Shown piece by piece: positions 34,629 through 43,148 of a stretch of 64,000 nucleotides of DNA (position 1 is its first letter; every line of letters starts with the position of its first letter). The notes below the pieces were generated by a model that saw nothing but the letters and a program-made list of their open reading frames with translations, was not told the origin of the DNA and made no database searches. Position numbers and translations under genes: made by a program. The stretch comes from Streptomyces sp. ITFR-16 (GTDB taxonomy: Bacteria; Actinomycetota; Actinomycetes; Streptomycetales; Streptomycetaceae). Where the stretch lies: the NCBI RefSeq assembly GCF_031844705.1, contig NZ_CP134609.1:2728001-2792000 (forward strand). Direction: 5' to 3'.

Positions 34629-35627
34629 GTGGAATTCACCATCGGCGGACGACTTGAGGTCCGAATTGCACCGGCTGACGTGGGCAAACGGGTATCAGTC
34701 CGGCGTGTGACCGAGAACGGCCCGCAAGGGGCGAAATTCACCGACACGGTCGGCGTTCTCACATCGTGGGACCACGGTGTGCTCTCCGTCACAACGCGTG
34801 GCGGCGAGTCCGTCCGCATCGCCGAGTCCTCGTTGGCGGCGGGCAAGGTGGTGCCCTCGGCCCCGGCCCGCAGGCGCGGACCGGCGGCCTCCTTCGAGGA
34901 ACTCGCGCGTGTCTGCGCGCGTGCCTGGCCGCCCGTGGAGAGCGAGCCGCTGGGCGGCTGGCTGCTGCGCGCCGCCGGCGGTTTCACCCGGCGCGCCAAC
35001 TCCGTGCTGCCGCTCGGCGATCCGGGCGTGCCGCTCGACGCCGCGCTCGCGCGGGTCCGGCAGTGGTACGCGGAGCGGGAACTGCCCGCATACATCCAGA
35101 CCGCGACCGGCGCCGAGGGCACCCAGGAGGAGCTGTGCGCGGCGCTGGAGGAGCACGGCTGGCGGCGCGAGGTGACGGCGGAGGTGCGGATCGCCGCACT
35201 GGCGCGGATCGGTGATCTGGCGGCGGAGGTGTCACGGGTGCGGCTGGACCGCGCCCCGGACGAGGCGTGGCTCTCCCGCTACCAGCGGGTCGGGGCTCCG
35301 GGCCCGGAGGTGACAGCGGTGCTGGGCGGCGGTCCTTCCGTGTGGTTCGCGACGGTGCCGGGCGCGGAGGACGAGGCGCCCGCCGCGATCGGGCGGTGCG
35401 TGGTGGACGGGCGGTGGGCCGGTTTCATGGCCGTCGAGGTGGCCCCCGAGCACCGCAGGCGCGGGCTCGCGACCGCCGTGATGACCGCTCTGGCCCGGCA
35501 GGCGACGGACGAGGGCGCGTCGGCGGCCTGGCTCCAGGTGGAGGCGGACAACGAGGGCGCCCGCGCGCTGTACGACGGGATGGGGTTCGCGCCCCATCAC
35601 CGCTACCACCACTTCCGGCCGGCGTAG
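34629..35627 (+). CDS. GNAT acetyltransferase with Rv0428c-like N-domain
   Basis: A 332-residue protein. The first ~75 residues resemble the SH3-like domain of Rv0428c-type acetyltransferases; the C-terminal ~120 residues form a GNAT fold with the acetyl-CoA loop EHRRRGLATAV and EADNEGARALYDGMGF. The substrate is unknown. GTG 34629 lies after AGGAGGGGCGG at a good distance. It is followed two bases later by the SirB1-like gene, so the two are cotranscribed. Confidence 0.83.
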   Translation: MEFTIGGRLEVRIAPADVGKRVSVRRVTENGPQGAKFTDTVGVLTSWDHGVLSVTTRGGESVRIAESSLAAGKVVPSAPARRRGPAASFEELARVCARAWPPVESEPLGGWLLRAAGGFTRRANSVLPLGDPGVPLDAALARVRQWYAERELPAYIQTATGAEGTQEELCAALEEHGWRREVTAEVRIAALARIGDLAAEVSRVRLDRAPDEAWLSRYQRVGAPGPEVTAVLGGGPSVWFATVPGAEDEAPAAIGRCVVDGRWAGFMAVEVAPEHRRRGLATAVMTALARQATDEGASAAWLQVEADNEGARALYDGMGFAPHHRYHHFRPA

Positions 35628-35629
35628 CG

Positions 35630-36481
35630 ATGGCTTCCGGGAAGCACGGGGAGCGGCCCGGCCGGGCTGAGACCCGCCGGCGGTTCGCCGAGGAGGCGCG
35701 GTCCGAGCGGCCGGATCTGGCACTGCTCTGCCTGCTGGTGGCCGCCGAGGCCGATCCGGACCTGGACACGGCCGGGACGGACGTGGCGCAGATCGAGCTG
35801 GACCGGCTCGCGGGACTGCTGCCCTACGGGCTGCGCGGCGCCCACGCCTGGGCCTCGGCGCTGGCCGAACTGCTCGGGGAGCGGTGCGGGTTCGAGGGAT
35901 CGTCGGCGGAGTACCAGCGGCTGGAGTCCTCGCTGCTGCACGAGGTGCTGCGGCGGCGGCGCGGGCTGCCGATCCTGCTGTCGGTGGTGTGGATCGAGGT
36001 GGCGCGGCGGGCGGGCGCCCCGGTGTACGGGGTCGCGCTGCCGGGCCATTTCGTGGTCGGTTTCGGGGATCCGGCGGAACAGGTGCTGGCCGATCCCTTC
36101 GCCGGCGGCCGCCCGCTGACGGGGCAGGACGCGGAGCTGCTGGTGACGGGGGCGACCGGGGAGGCGCTGGAGCCGTCGATGCTGGTGCCCGCGCGGCCGC
36201 TGGAGATCGTGCTGCGGATCCTGAACAACATCCGGGCGTGGGCGGCGGCCCGCCCGGAGCGCACGGACGTGGCGCTGTGGGCGGTGGAGCTGTCCCTGCT
36301 GCTGCCGTCCCACCCGGCCTCGCTGCGGTACGAGCACGCCCAGCTGCTGGTCCAGAGCGGGGACTTCCTGCGCGGGGCGGCGGAGATGGAGGAGTACGCG
36401 GAGGTGGTCGAGGAGGTCGAGCCGGCCGCTGCCGAGGTGGTGCGCCGGCGGGCGCGGGCGGCCCGGTCGCTGCTGAACTGA
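35630..36481 (+). CDS. SirB1/transglutaminase-like protein
   Basis: A 283-residue protein matching the SirB1-type transglutaminase-like family: LLHEVLRRRRGLPILLSVVW and GVALPGHFVVGF are its hallmarks, followed by a helical, TPR-like C-terminus. The usual Cys of transglutaminases is not evident, so enzymatic activity is uncertain. ATG 35630 is two bases after the acetyltransferase stop, indicating an operon. It converges with the ribosome-protection gene 33 bases on. Confidence 0.8.
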   Translation: MASGKHGERPGRAETRRRFAEEARSERPDLALLCLLVAAEADPDLDTAGTDVAQIELDRLAGLLPYGLRGAHAWASALAELLGERCGFEGSSAEYQRLESSLLHEVLRRRRGLPILLSVVWIEVARRAGAPVYGVALPGHFVVGFGDPAEQVLADPFAGGRPLTGQDAELLVTGATGEALEPSMLVPARPLEIVLRILNNIRAWAAARPERTDVALWAVELSLLLPSHPASLRYEHAQLLVQSGDFLRGAAEMEEYAEVVEEVEPAAAEVVRRRARAARSLLN

Positions 36482-36514
36482 CAGCGGCCGGTACCGCCCC
36501 CGCCGTGCGGCGGG

Positions 36515-38536
36515 TCAGGCGGGCTCCGCGCCGGGGCCCGTGCGTCGGACCGTGTGCAGCAGGTACTCCTTCCGGTCGAGCGGGTTGTGGTCGGTGCGGG
36601 AGCGCTGCGGGGCGGGCCCGGTGACGGGGCGGTGGGAGTCGAAGAATGATTCCAGGACGCCTTCGCCCCGGGTCAGCCCCGGGATCCGTTGGTGCAGGTC
36701 GTGCACCCGGGCGGCCGGGATCTCGCCTTCGAGCACGCAGTGCGCCCCGTCGGGGGACGGGGCGTACGGGACGCCGCCGAGGTGGGCGAGGACCGGCAGG
36801 AGCGACCCGAGCGTGTCCGCCGGAAGCTCCAGCCGGAACCGGTGCATCGGCTCGTACACCGTCGTCCCGGCCCGTCGCAGCGCGTCCATCAGCACCAGCG
36901 GGGTCAGCAGCCGGAAGTCCCCGGCCGTACTGGACATGGACTTGTCGAAGGTGCCGTGCGCGTGACTCTGGCGGGGCCAGTAGCCGGAGTGCGTCATCGT
37001 GACCGCGCAGTCGGTGACCTGCCAGCCGTTCAGTCCCTGGGCGAGCGTGGCGAAGACGGTCTCCTCGACGGCTCTCATCAGGGAGTACGGCATGGAGCCG
37101 AGCTCCACCTCCAGGCCGTAGCTCACCCCGCTGCCGGGCGGGGCGGGGTCGACCCGCAGACCGACCGTCGCGAGGAACGGATTGTCGTCCTTGTCGATGA
37201 TTTCGAATGCCGCACCGCTGCCCGCCGGCCTTTCCAGGCAGATGGTCGTGGTCTCCTCGAAAGTGACGTCGATTCCGTACTGGTCCGCGAGTGTCGCCTG
37301 AATGACTTCTTTCTGCACTTCGCCGTAGAGCGATACGGAGACCTCCTTGCGGATGTCGTCCTGGCGCAGATTGATCAGGGGGTCCTGTTCCGCGAGACGG
37401 GTGAGCGCGGCATGCATGTCCCCCCTGGTCGCGGGCGGCGAGGGAACCACGACGGATTCCAGGGTCGGCGGGGCGAAATGGTGTCCGTCCCACGCCGCGC
37501 CGGGGTCGCCGACCGCGTCCCCGATGCGGATGTCGCCGAGGCCCCGGAGCGTCGCGATCCGCCCCGGCCCGACCGAGGAGGCGGCGGTGTCCGTGCCGTC
37601 GGCGAAGACGCTGATGCCGGTCACCCTGCCCTCGGTGACCGCACCGGCACACCGCCCGAACGGCAGCCGCTCCCGGGTCCGTACGGTCCCGGAGAACATC
37701 CGGACGTACGCCAGCTTCTCGCCCGAGGGACCGCGTTCGACCTTGAAGACGGTGCCGGCGGCCGGGGCGGCCGGGTCTCCCCCGGCGGCGGGCAGCAGTT
37801 CCCTGATGCCCCGGCACAGGGCGTCGGTCCCGGCGCCCGTGACGGCCGAGCCGAAGTAGACGGGGTGGACCAGCGCCCGGCCGGTCTGGGCGGCGAGTGC
37901 CGCGTGGAGCCGGGCCGGGGTGAGCGTCCGGTCCCCCTCGACGTACGCGGACAGCAGGGCGTCGTCGTGCTCGGTGAGCAGGTCGACGAGCCGGCCGGTG
38001 AGCCGGGGGTCGTCGTCGGCGTACGGCTCGAAGCGCGCCTCGCGGGTGCCGAGGCCGGTGACGGCGGGGCCCATCGCGACGGCGGCCGGGGTGAGCTTCT
38101 CCGCGATGTCGCACAGCAGCTCCCCGTACCGGGCTCCGGAGCGGTCGGCCTTGTTGACGAAGACGAGGGTGGGGATGCGCAGCCGTTGCAGCGTCCGCAT
38201 CAGGACCCGGGTCTGCGCCTGCACGCCCTCCACGGCGGAGACGACCAGCACCGCGCCGTCGAGCACGCCGAGCACCCGTTCCACCTCGGCGATGAAGTCC
38301 GGGTGGCCGGGGGTGTCGATCAGATTGACGGTGACGTCGCCGAGGGCGAAGGAGACGACCGCGGACTTGATTGTGATGCCGCGCTGCCGTTCGAGCGCGA
38401 GGGAGTCGGTCCGGGTGTTCCCGTCGTCGACGCGGCCGAGCTCGTCGACGATTCCGGCGGTGTGGAGCAGTCGTTCGGTCAGGCTCGTCTTACCGGCGTC
38501 GACGTGCGCCAGAATGCCGAGATTCAGCGTATGCAC
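36515..38536 (-). CDS. ribosomal protection protein, Otr(A)/Tet(M) type
   Basis: A 673-residue translation GTPase. G motifs are AHVDAGKTSLT (residues 9-19), ERQRGIT, DTPGHPDF and NKADR; the C-terminal domains follow EF-G order. The N-terminus (NLGILAHVDAGKTSLTERLL) and length match Otr(A) and Tet(M), which remove tetracyclines from ribosomes, rather than housekeeping EF-G. GTG 38536 is preceded by GGAG. A well-initiated 36-codon ORF (38490-38600) overlaps the start in another frame. It could confer oxytetracycline-type resistance, though chromosomal relatives can have other substrates. Confidence 0.88.
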   Translation of the reverse strand: MHTLNLGILAHVDAGKTSLTERLLHTAGIVDELGRVDDGNTRTDSLALERQRGITIKSAVVSFALGDVTVNLIDTPGHPDFIAEVERVLGVLDGAVLVVSAVEGVQAQTRVLMRTLQRLRIPTLVFVNKADRSGARYGELLCDIAEKLTPAAVAMGPAVTGLGTREARFEPYADDDPRLTGRLVDLLTEHDDALLSAYVEGDRTLTPARLHAALAAQTGRALVHPVYFGSAVTGAGTDALCRGIRELLPAAGGDPAAPAAGTVFKVERGPSGEKLAYVRMFSGTVRTRERLPFGRCAGAVTEGRVTGISVFADGTDTAASSVGPGRIATLRGLGDIRIGDAVGDPGAAWDGHHFAPPTLESVVVPSPPATRGDMHAALTRLAEQDPLINLRQDDIRKEVSVSLYGEVQKEVIQATLADQYGIDVTFEETTTICLERPAGSGAAFEIIDKDDNPFLATVGLRVDPAPPGSGVSYGLEVELGSMPYSLMRAVEETVFATLAQGLNGWQVTDCAVTMTHSGYWPRQSHAHGTFDKSMSSTAGDFRLLTPLVLMDALRRAGTTVYEPMHRFRLELPADTLGSLLPVLAHLGGVPYAPSPDGAHCVLEGEIPAARVHDLHQRIPGLTRGEGVLESFFDSHRPVTGPAPQRSRTDHNPLDRKEYLLHTVRRTGPGAEPA

Positions 38537-38600
38537 AGAACTCCATGTTCTCGGGGGTGAGGTGAATTCCCGTCTGAATGAACATGTGAGATCGGCGCAT
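38490..38600 (-). CDS. candidate upstream ORF overlapping ribosome-protection gene
   Basis: A 36-codon frame starting at ATG 38600, preceded by GGGAG with 6-base spacing, a better ribosome site than that of the main gene. It runs across the GTG of the ribosome-protection gene and stops 46 bases inside it in a different frame. This layout suggests that ribosomes translating the uORF affect initiation of the resistance gene. Confidence 0.45.
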   Translation of the reverse strand: MRRSHMFIQTGIHLTPENMEFCAYAESRHSGARRRR

Positions 38601-38921
38601 GGATATCTCCCGGTCCTGTCGGCTGATACGGCGAGTACAGCAGCGCTCCGAGGGGCCGCGCAACGCATTTGAGCGCGGTGAGACACCGTCAGCGAAACGG
38701 GGGATGCGGCGCTGTCCAAACCTCGCCCCGGCGCGCCGTGCCGTCCAACGGGTGATTATCAGCTCTTCGCCACTCGATGGGCCCATGGCGTAGCTCCAAT
38801 GCGGTGCACTCCGATGGCGCGCCCCCTCGTTCCGGCTGACGGTGGATCACGTAGCGACCGCGCCCCTTCGAGTCGGCACACCGTCACTCCTCGCGGCCGC
38901 GACGAAAGGAAATGTGTTCAG
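38537..38921. promoter_or_regulatory. divergent region between resistance gene and repeat protein
   Basis: This 385-base gap contains the uORF start (38598-38600) and presumably promoters for both sides. On the minus strand TTGCGC near 38660 with TGTACT about 18 bases downstream is a tentative promoter. AAAGGAAATG at 38905-38914 is the ribosome site region of the repeat protein. I saw no other gene. Confidence 0.45.
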
Positions 38922-39569
38922 ATGCGCTCTGCCCGCACACTGTTCGCTTCGGCCGCCGTCACGGCGGTCCTCACGATCACCGCTCCCTCCGCCTACGCCA
39001 TGGCCTCGGCCGGCGACTGGGAGCACGACAGCGGCTCGTCCTCCAGCAGCGAGGACGGCGGCTGGAAGAAGGACAAGCCGAACGGCGGCGTCCACACCGG
39101 CGGCGGCGCCCTGGCCAAGACGGTCACCGAGTGGCAGCCCGGCGACGAGGGCGGCAAGTACAAGGACAAGGACAAGCCGCACGGCGGTGTGCACACCGGT
39201 GGCGGCGCCCTGTCGATGACGGTCGCCAAGGAGTGGCAGCCCGGCAAGGACGACGAGGGCGGCAAGTACAAGAAGGACGAGGACAAGCCCAACGGCGGCG
39301 TCCACACCGGGGGCGGCGCGCTGTCCCAGTCGGTGTCCAAGGAGTGGCAGCCGGGCAGCGACGAGGCCGGCAAGACGGACTCGTCGTCCAAGTCCGAGGA
39401 CGAGGGCTGGAAGAAGGACAAGCCCAGCGGTGGCATGCACACCGGTGGCGGCGCGATGGCCATGACCGGCAGCGGTCTGGCGGCCGGTTCGCTGCTGCTC
39501 CTCGGTGGTGTCGGTGTCGGCGCGTACAAGCTGCGCCGCCGCCAGGCGACGGGTGGCGCGCTGGCCTGA
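38922..39569 (+). CDS. secreted repeat protein, likely sortase substrate
   Basis: A 215-residue surface protein. A signal peptide (ending APSAYAMA) is followed by four repeats with core HTGGGA at residues 58-63, 91-96, 128-133 and 173-178, linked by Lys/Asp/Glu-rich spacers with EWQPG. The C-terminus has MAMTG (179-183), a hydrophobic segment (GLAAGSLLLLGGVGVGAY) and an RRR tail, the plan of a sortase sorting signal, though not LPXTG and only close to LAXTG. The class F sortase gene follows 150 bases downstream, supporting anchoring to the cell wall. Function unknown. Confidence 0.8.
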   Translation: MRSARTLFASAAVTAVLTITAPSAYAMASAGDWEHDSGSSSSSEDGGWKKDKPNGGVHTGGGALAKTVTEWQPGDEGGKYKDKDKPHGGVHTGGGALSMTVAKEWQPGKDDEGGKYKKDEDKPNGGVHTGGGALSQSVSKEWQPGSDEAGKTDSSSKSEDEGWKKDKPSGGMHTGGGAMAMTGSGLAAGSLLLLGGVGVGAYKLRRRQATGGALA

Positions 39570-39604
39570 CCGGCCCCGCACCGCACGCCGGTCGCCCCGC
39601 TGTC

Positions 39605-39635
39605 GCGGTCGCCGTCCCTCCCGGACGGCGGCCGC
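39605..39635 (+). terminator. hairpin between repeat protein and sortase
   Basis: A 13-bp stem with one G-U pair (39605-39617 with 39623-39635), 35 bases after the repeat-protein stop. It may reduce read-through into the sortase gene. Confidence 0.6.
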
Positions 39636-39719
39636 GGCGCCTTCGTTTCCCCCGGGGGTGTCCCGCCCGCCGGGCCCGCACCCTTGGTACCGCCCCCGCA
39701 CGGATGAAAGGCACGTTCC

Positions 39720-40442
39720 ATGGCCGCCCCGCAGGCTCCCGGTCCCGACTCCTCCCGGACCGCGCCCGACTCCGCCACGCTCGGCCGCGCTCTGCTCTGG
39801 CCCGCCGCAGCGGCGGGGCTCGGCATGCTCCTGATCTACAACTCCATCGGTTCGCAGGCCGACGACAAGCCGCCCGCGCCCCCGGCGGCCGTCGCCCCCG
39901 CCGCATCGGCCCCCGCCGCCTCCTCGCCGGCCGCCGTCGTACCGAAGCAGTCGTCCCCGAGCCCCTCCCCCGCGCTGACCCGCTCCGTACCGACGCGGCT
40001 GCGCATCCCGGCCATCGCGGTGGACGCGCCGTTCACGCCCCTGTCGATCGGGGCGGGGGGCCGGCTGAACGCCCCGCCCCCGAACGACAAGAACCTGGTG
40101 GGCTGGTTCAAGGACGGGGCGACGCCCGGTGAGCGCGGTGCCTCGATCGTGGCGGGGCACGTCGACACGACGACCGGCCCCGCGGTCTTCCTCCAGCTGC
40201 GGTTCCTGCGGCCGGGCTCGACGGTGGACATCACCCGCGCGGACGGCGTGGTGGCCACGTTCAAGGTCGACTCCGTGGAGAAGTTCAGCAAGGCGAAGTT
40301 CCCCGACAAGCGGGTCTACGCGGACACGCCGGACGCCCAGCTGCGGCTGATCACCTGTGGCGGCGACTACGACCGGAAGGCCAAGGACTACGTGGACAAC
40401 GTGGTCGTCTTCGCCCACTTCGACTCGGCGAAGAAGGCGTGA
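39720..40442 (+). CDS. class F sortase
   Basis: A 240-residue sortase with an N-terminal membrane segment (~residues 24-42), a Pro/Ala/Ser linker and a catalytic domain. The active site is visible: His147 in AGHVDTT, Cys213 in ITCGGDYDR and Arg219. The class F pattern is that of actinobacterial sortases, whose substrates are mostly unknown. It cleaves a C-terminal sorting signal and links the protein to the cell envelope; the repeat protein immediately upstream is the obvious candidate. ATG 39720 follows GAAAGG. Confidence 0.9.
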   Translation: MAAPQAPGPDSSRTAPDSATLGRALLWPAAAAGLGMLLIYNSIGSQADDKPPAPPAAVAPAASAPAASSPAAVVPKQSSPSPSPALTRSVPTRLRIPAIAVDAPFTPLSIGAGGRLNAPPPNDKNLVGWFKDGATPGERGASIVAGHVDTTTGPAVFLQLRFLRPGSTVDITRADGVVATFKVDSVEKFSKAKFPDKRVYADTPDAQLRLITCGGDYDRKAKDYVDNVVVFAHFDSAKKA

Positions 40443-40503
40443 CCCGCCGCGCGGTCCCGCGCACCCGGTGAAAAATCCCGCGCGGGGGCCCACCGGCTCT
40501 TGC

Positions 40504-40509
40504 TAACGT
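40504..40509 (+). promoter_or_regulatory. -10 box for the threonine leader
   Basis: TAACGT ends 7 bases before ATG 40517, so transcription should begin at or next to the leader peptide start codon and the leader would be read leaderless. Confidence 0.5.
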
Positions 40510-40516
40510 CTTCCGT

Positions 40517-40570
40517 ATGAAGCGTGCCGCCATGATCACGACGACGCCGGAGAGTGTCCCGGCACGCTGA
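40517..40570 (+). CDS. threonine-codon leader peptide
   Basis: A 17-residue ORF, MKRAAMITTTPESVPAR, with three consecutive ACG threonine codons (40538-40546). It ends 14 bases before a strong terminator hairpin and 86 bases before a threonyl-tRNA synthetase gene. A GCCGG...CCGGC stem (40546-40563) begins at the last Thr codon, so a ribosome stalled there for lack of Thr-tRNA would block it. This is the layout of ribosome-mediated attenuation. Confidence 0.7.
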   Translation: MKRAAMITTTPESVPAR

Positions 40571-40583
40571 CTGATGACCAGTC

Positions 40584-40617
40584 CGAAAGCCCCGGGGCGA
40601 GTGCCCCGGGGCTTTCG
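40584..40617 (+). terminator. attenuator before thrS paralogue
   Basis: A 15-bp perfect stem (40584-40598 with 40603-40617) with a GAGT loop, located between the Thr leader peptide and the synthetase gene. Just upstream GACTG...CAGTC (40569-40583) offers a further helix. Confidence 0.75.
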
Positions 40618-40655
40618 CATGGGGTCGCTCGCCCTCCGTACGCGAGGAGACCCCC

Positions 40656-41888
40656 ATGCACGACCACCGCAGGCTCGGCCGCGAGCTGGAACTGTTCGAC
40701 ACCGACCCGCTGATCGGCGCCGGGCTGCCCTACTGGCTGCCGGACGGAGCCGCGCTGCGCCACACCCTGGAGGAGTACGTCCGCGAGGCCGAGCGGCTGG
40801 CGGGCTACCGCCATGTGTACTCGCCGGTGCTCGGCAAGCGGGAGCTGTACGAGATCTCGGGCCACTGGTCGCACTACAGCGACGACATGTTCCCGCCGAT
40901 GGATCTGGGCGGCGAGGAGATGGTGCTGCGGCCGAGCCTGTGTCCGCACCACGCGGTGATCTACCGCTCACGCGCCCACAGCTACCGCGAACTCCCGCTG
41001 CGGATGGCCGAGCTGGGCGGGATGTACCGCTCCGAGCTGTCCGGGGTGCTCGGCGGGCTGACCCGGGTACGGGCCATCCAGCTGAACGACGCCCATATCT
41101 TCTGCACCCTGGACCAGGTCGCGCAGGAGGCGCGGGGCGCGCTCGACATGATCCGGCAGGCGTACGGGGCGCTCGGCATCCGCCCCGCCCGCTTCCGGCT
41201 CTCGCTGCCCGGGCCCGGCGGGAAGTACGTGGCCGCGCCGCGGATGTGGGAGCGCTCGACCGCCCTGCTGACCGAGGTGCTGGAGGCGTCGGGGCTGCCG
41301 TACGAGGCGGCCGAGGGCGAGGCCGCGTTCTACGGGCCGAAGATCGATGTGCAGGTGGCCGACGCGGCGGGCCGTGAGTCGACCCTGTCGACCGTGCAGG
41401 TCGACTTCCACCAGCCCGAGCGGTTCGACCTGCACTACATCGGCGCGGACGGGGCGAAGCACCGGCCGGTCATGGTGCACCGCAGCATCATCGGGAGCGT
41501 CGAGCGGGCGGTCGCGCACCTCGTCGAGCAGCACGGCGGCGCGTTCCCCGCCTGGCTCTCCCCGCTCCAGCTGGTGGTCCTGCCGGTCTCGGACGCCGAA
41601 CACCAGGACGCGGAGGCGTTCGCCCGGCGCTGCACCGCGCTCGGGCTGCGTGCGGAGGTCAGCGGCCGGGAGCGCGGCAGCCTCGGGGCCCGGATCCGGG
41701 ACAACCGGCTGGTGCCGTACCAGGCGGTCATCGGGGCGGCGGAGGCCGCCGACGGCCGGGTCGCACTGCGTCTGCGCGACGGCCGCCGCCCGGACCCGCT
41801 GCCGGCCGGACGGGCCCTGGCCCGGATCGGCGCGCTGGTCGCCGCGCACAGCACCGCGCTGTGGGAGGAGGAGGCCGCGGGGGTCTAG
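40656..41888 (+). CDS. thrS: threonyl-tRNA synthetase paralogue lacking TGS/editing domains
   Basis: A 410-residue class II synthetase made only of the ThrRS catalytic core and anticodon-binding domain; a full-length bacterial ThrRS is about 640-660 residues. Zinc/threonine ligands are kept: Cys96 (RPSLCPHH), His147 (NDAHIFC) and His275 (MVHRSIIG), as are GEAAFYGPK and the C-terminal anticodon domain. Absence of the N-terminal editing domain predicts poor rejection of Ser unless another protein edits. ATG 40656 follows GAGGAG. It is probably a stress-induced or inhibitor-resistant second ThrRS. Confidence 0.9.
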   Translation: MHDHRRLGRELELFDTDPLIGAGLPYWLPDGAALRHTLEEYVREAERLAGYRHVYSPVLGKRELYEISGHWSHYSDDMFPPMDLGGEEMVLRPSLCPHHAVIYRSRAHSYRELPLRMAELGGMYRSELSGVLGGLTRVRAIQLNDAHIFCTLDQVAQEARGALDMIRQAYGALGIRPARFRLSLPGPGGKYVAAPRMWERSTALLTEVLEASGLPYEAAEGEAAFYGPKIDVQVADAAGRESTLSTVQVDFHQPERFDLHYIGADGAKHRPVMVHRSIIGSVERAVAHLVEQHGGAFPAWLSPLQLVVLPVSDAEHQDAEAFARRCTALGLRAEVSGRERGSLGARIRDNRLVPYQAVIGAAEAADGRVALRLRDGRRPDPLPAGRALARIGALVAAHSTALWEEEAAGV

Positions 41889-43093
41889 GGCGTGACCGGC
41901 TCCGGGTCCGCCGCGGGGTGGCGCGGGGCCGGGCCGAGCGCTCCCGCCAGTGTCGCGGCGACGATCAGCAGGCCGAGGACGACGGTCATCGTGAGCCGGA
42001 GCCCGATGTGGTCGGCGAGGAAGCCGAGCGCGGGCGGGCCGACCAGGAAGGCGAGGTAGCCCGCGGTGGAGACCGCGGCGACCCGGGCGGCCGCGTCGTG
42101 CGGGTGGTCGCCCGCCACGGAGACGGTGACCGGGAAGCCGAGCGAGGCGCCCAGGCCCCAGAGCACCGTGGCGGCGCCCGCCATCGCCGGGCTCGGCGCG
42201 ACGACCACCACCGCCAGGCCCAGCGCGGCGACGACCGCGCTGGCCCGGACGGTCCTGACCCGGCCGAAGCGCTCCAGGACCGGGCCGCCGGCGAAGCGGC
42301 CGAGCGTCATCGAGGAGGCGAAGACCAGGAAGGTCAGCGAACCCGCGGTGGCGCTCACCTCGTAGCCGTCCACCATCAGCAGCGGCAGCCAGTCGTTGGC
42401 GGCGCCCTCCGCGAAGGCCATGGCCAGCACGATCACCCCGATGAGGACGAGGCGCCGGTCCCGCCACACCGTCAGCTGCCCGCGCAGACCGCCCGCTCCG
42501 GGGGTCCGCGCTCCCTCCTCCTTGCCCGTGCCGTGCGGGATGGCGCGGACGGCGGCGGCCCCGGCGACGGCGACGAGCACCGCGACGACCGTCAGATGCC
42601 ATCCGACCGGGAACGCGGCCGCCGTCAGCGCCATGCCCAGCAGCGCCCCGACGACGGTGCCCAGGCTGAAGCAGCCGTGCAGCACCGGCAGGACGGGCCG
42701 GCCGATGACCCGCTCGACGTCCGCGCCCTCGATGTTGAACGCCACCTCGGACAGCCCCATCCCGCCGCCGAACAGGGCCAGTCCGCAGAAGACCCCGCCG
42801 GCCAGCGCCAGGCCGGTGCCCGCCGCGACCACCAGCAGCCCGGCCGTGATCAGCCCCGCGCCGACGGTGATCGCGGTCCGGCCCCCGTAGCGGCGTACGA
42901 GCGGGCCGGAGGCCGTGACGCCGGCCATCGAACCGGTGGAGAGCCCGAAGAGCACCAGCCCCATCGCGCCGGTCGACACGTCCAGTCCGTCCCTGACGGC
43001 CGGGGTGCGCGCCACCCACGAGGCCATGCCGGCGCCGGCGGCGAGCATGAAGAGGAACAGGGCGGCACGCCGGCGGCGTGTGGCGGCATCCAT
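41885..43093 (-). CDS. MFS transporter
   Basis: A 402-residue major facilitator protein with about 12 membrane segments (first near residues 10-30, LFLFMLAAGAGMASWVARTP) and the loop motif GPLVRRYGGRTAI. It resembles FucP/YbjJ-like sugar or drug transporters. Its stop overlaps the thrS stop in the shared palindrome CTAG (41885-41888). The start at ATG 43093 faces twin operators at 43149-43184 and a divergent acetyltransferase, so it is probably controlled by the TetR gene at 43780. Confidence 0.85.
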   Translation of the reverse strand: MDAATRRRRAALFLFMLAAGAGMASWVARTPAVRDGLDVSTGAMGLVLFGLSTGSMAGVTASGPLVRRYGGRTAITVGAGLITAGLLVVAAGTGLALAGGVFCGLALFGGGMGLSEVAFNIEGADVERVIGRPVLPVLHGCFSLGTVVGALLGMALTAAAFPVGWHLTVVAVLVAVAGAAAVRAIPHGTGKEEGARTPGAGGLRGQLTVWRDRRLVLIGVIVLAMAFAEGAANDWLPLLMVDGYEVSATAGSLTFLVFASSMTLGRFAGGPVLERFGRVRTVRASAVVAALGLAVVVVAPSPAMAGAATVLWGLGASLGFPVTVSVAGDHPHDAAARVAAVSTAGYLAFLVGPPALGFLADHIGLRLTMTVVLGLLIVAATLAGALGPAPRHPAADPEPVTP

Positions 43094-43148
43094 GACAGCG
43101 GGCCTCGGCAGTCCAGAAGGGGGGTCCGGCAGGGGGATTCCAGCAGGA

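Noticed and set aside
35232..38114. 960-codon minus-strand frame
   Set aside because: It is another frame of the ribosome-protection gene extended across two plus-strand genes; sequence is Arg/Pro-rich without domains.
36515..38536. housekeeping elongation factor G
   Set aside because: Length and the N-terminal pattern match Otr(A)/Tet(M) proteins, and no ribosomal protein genes are adjacent.
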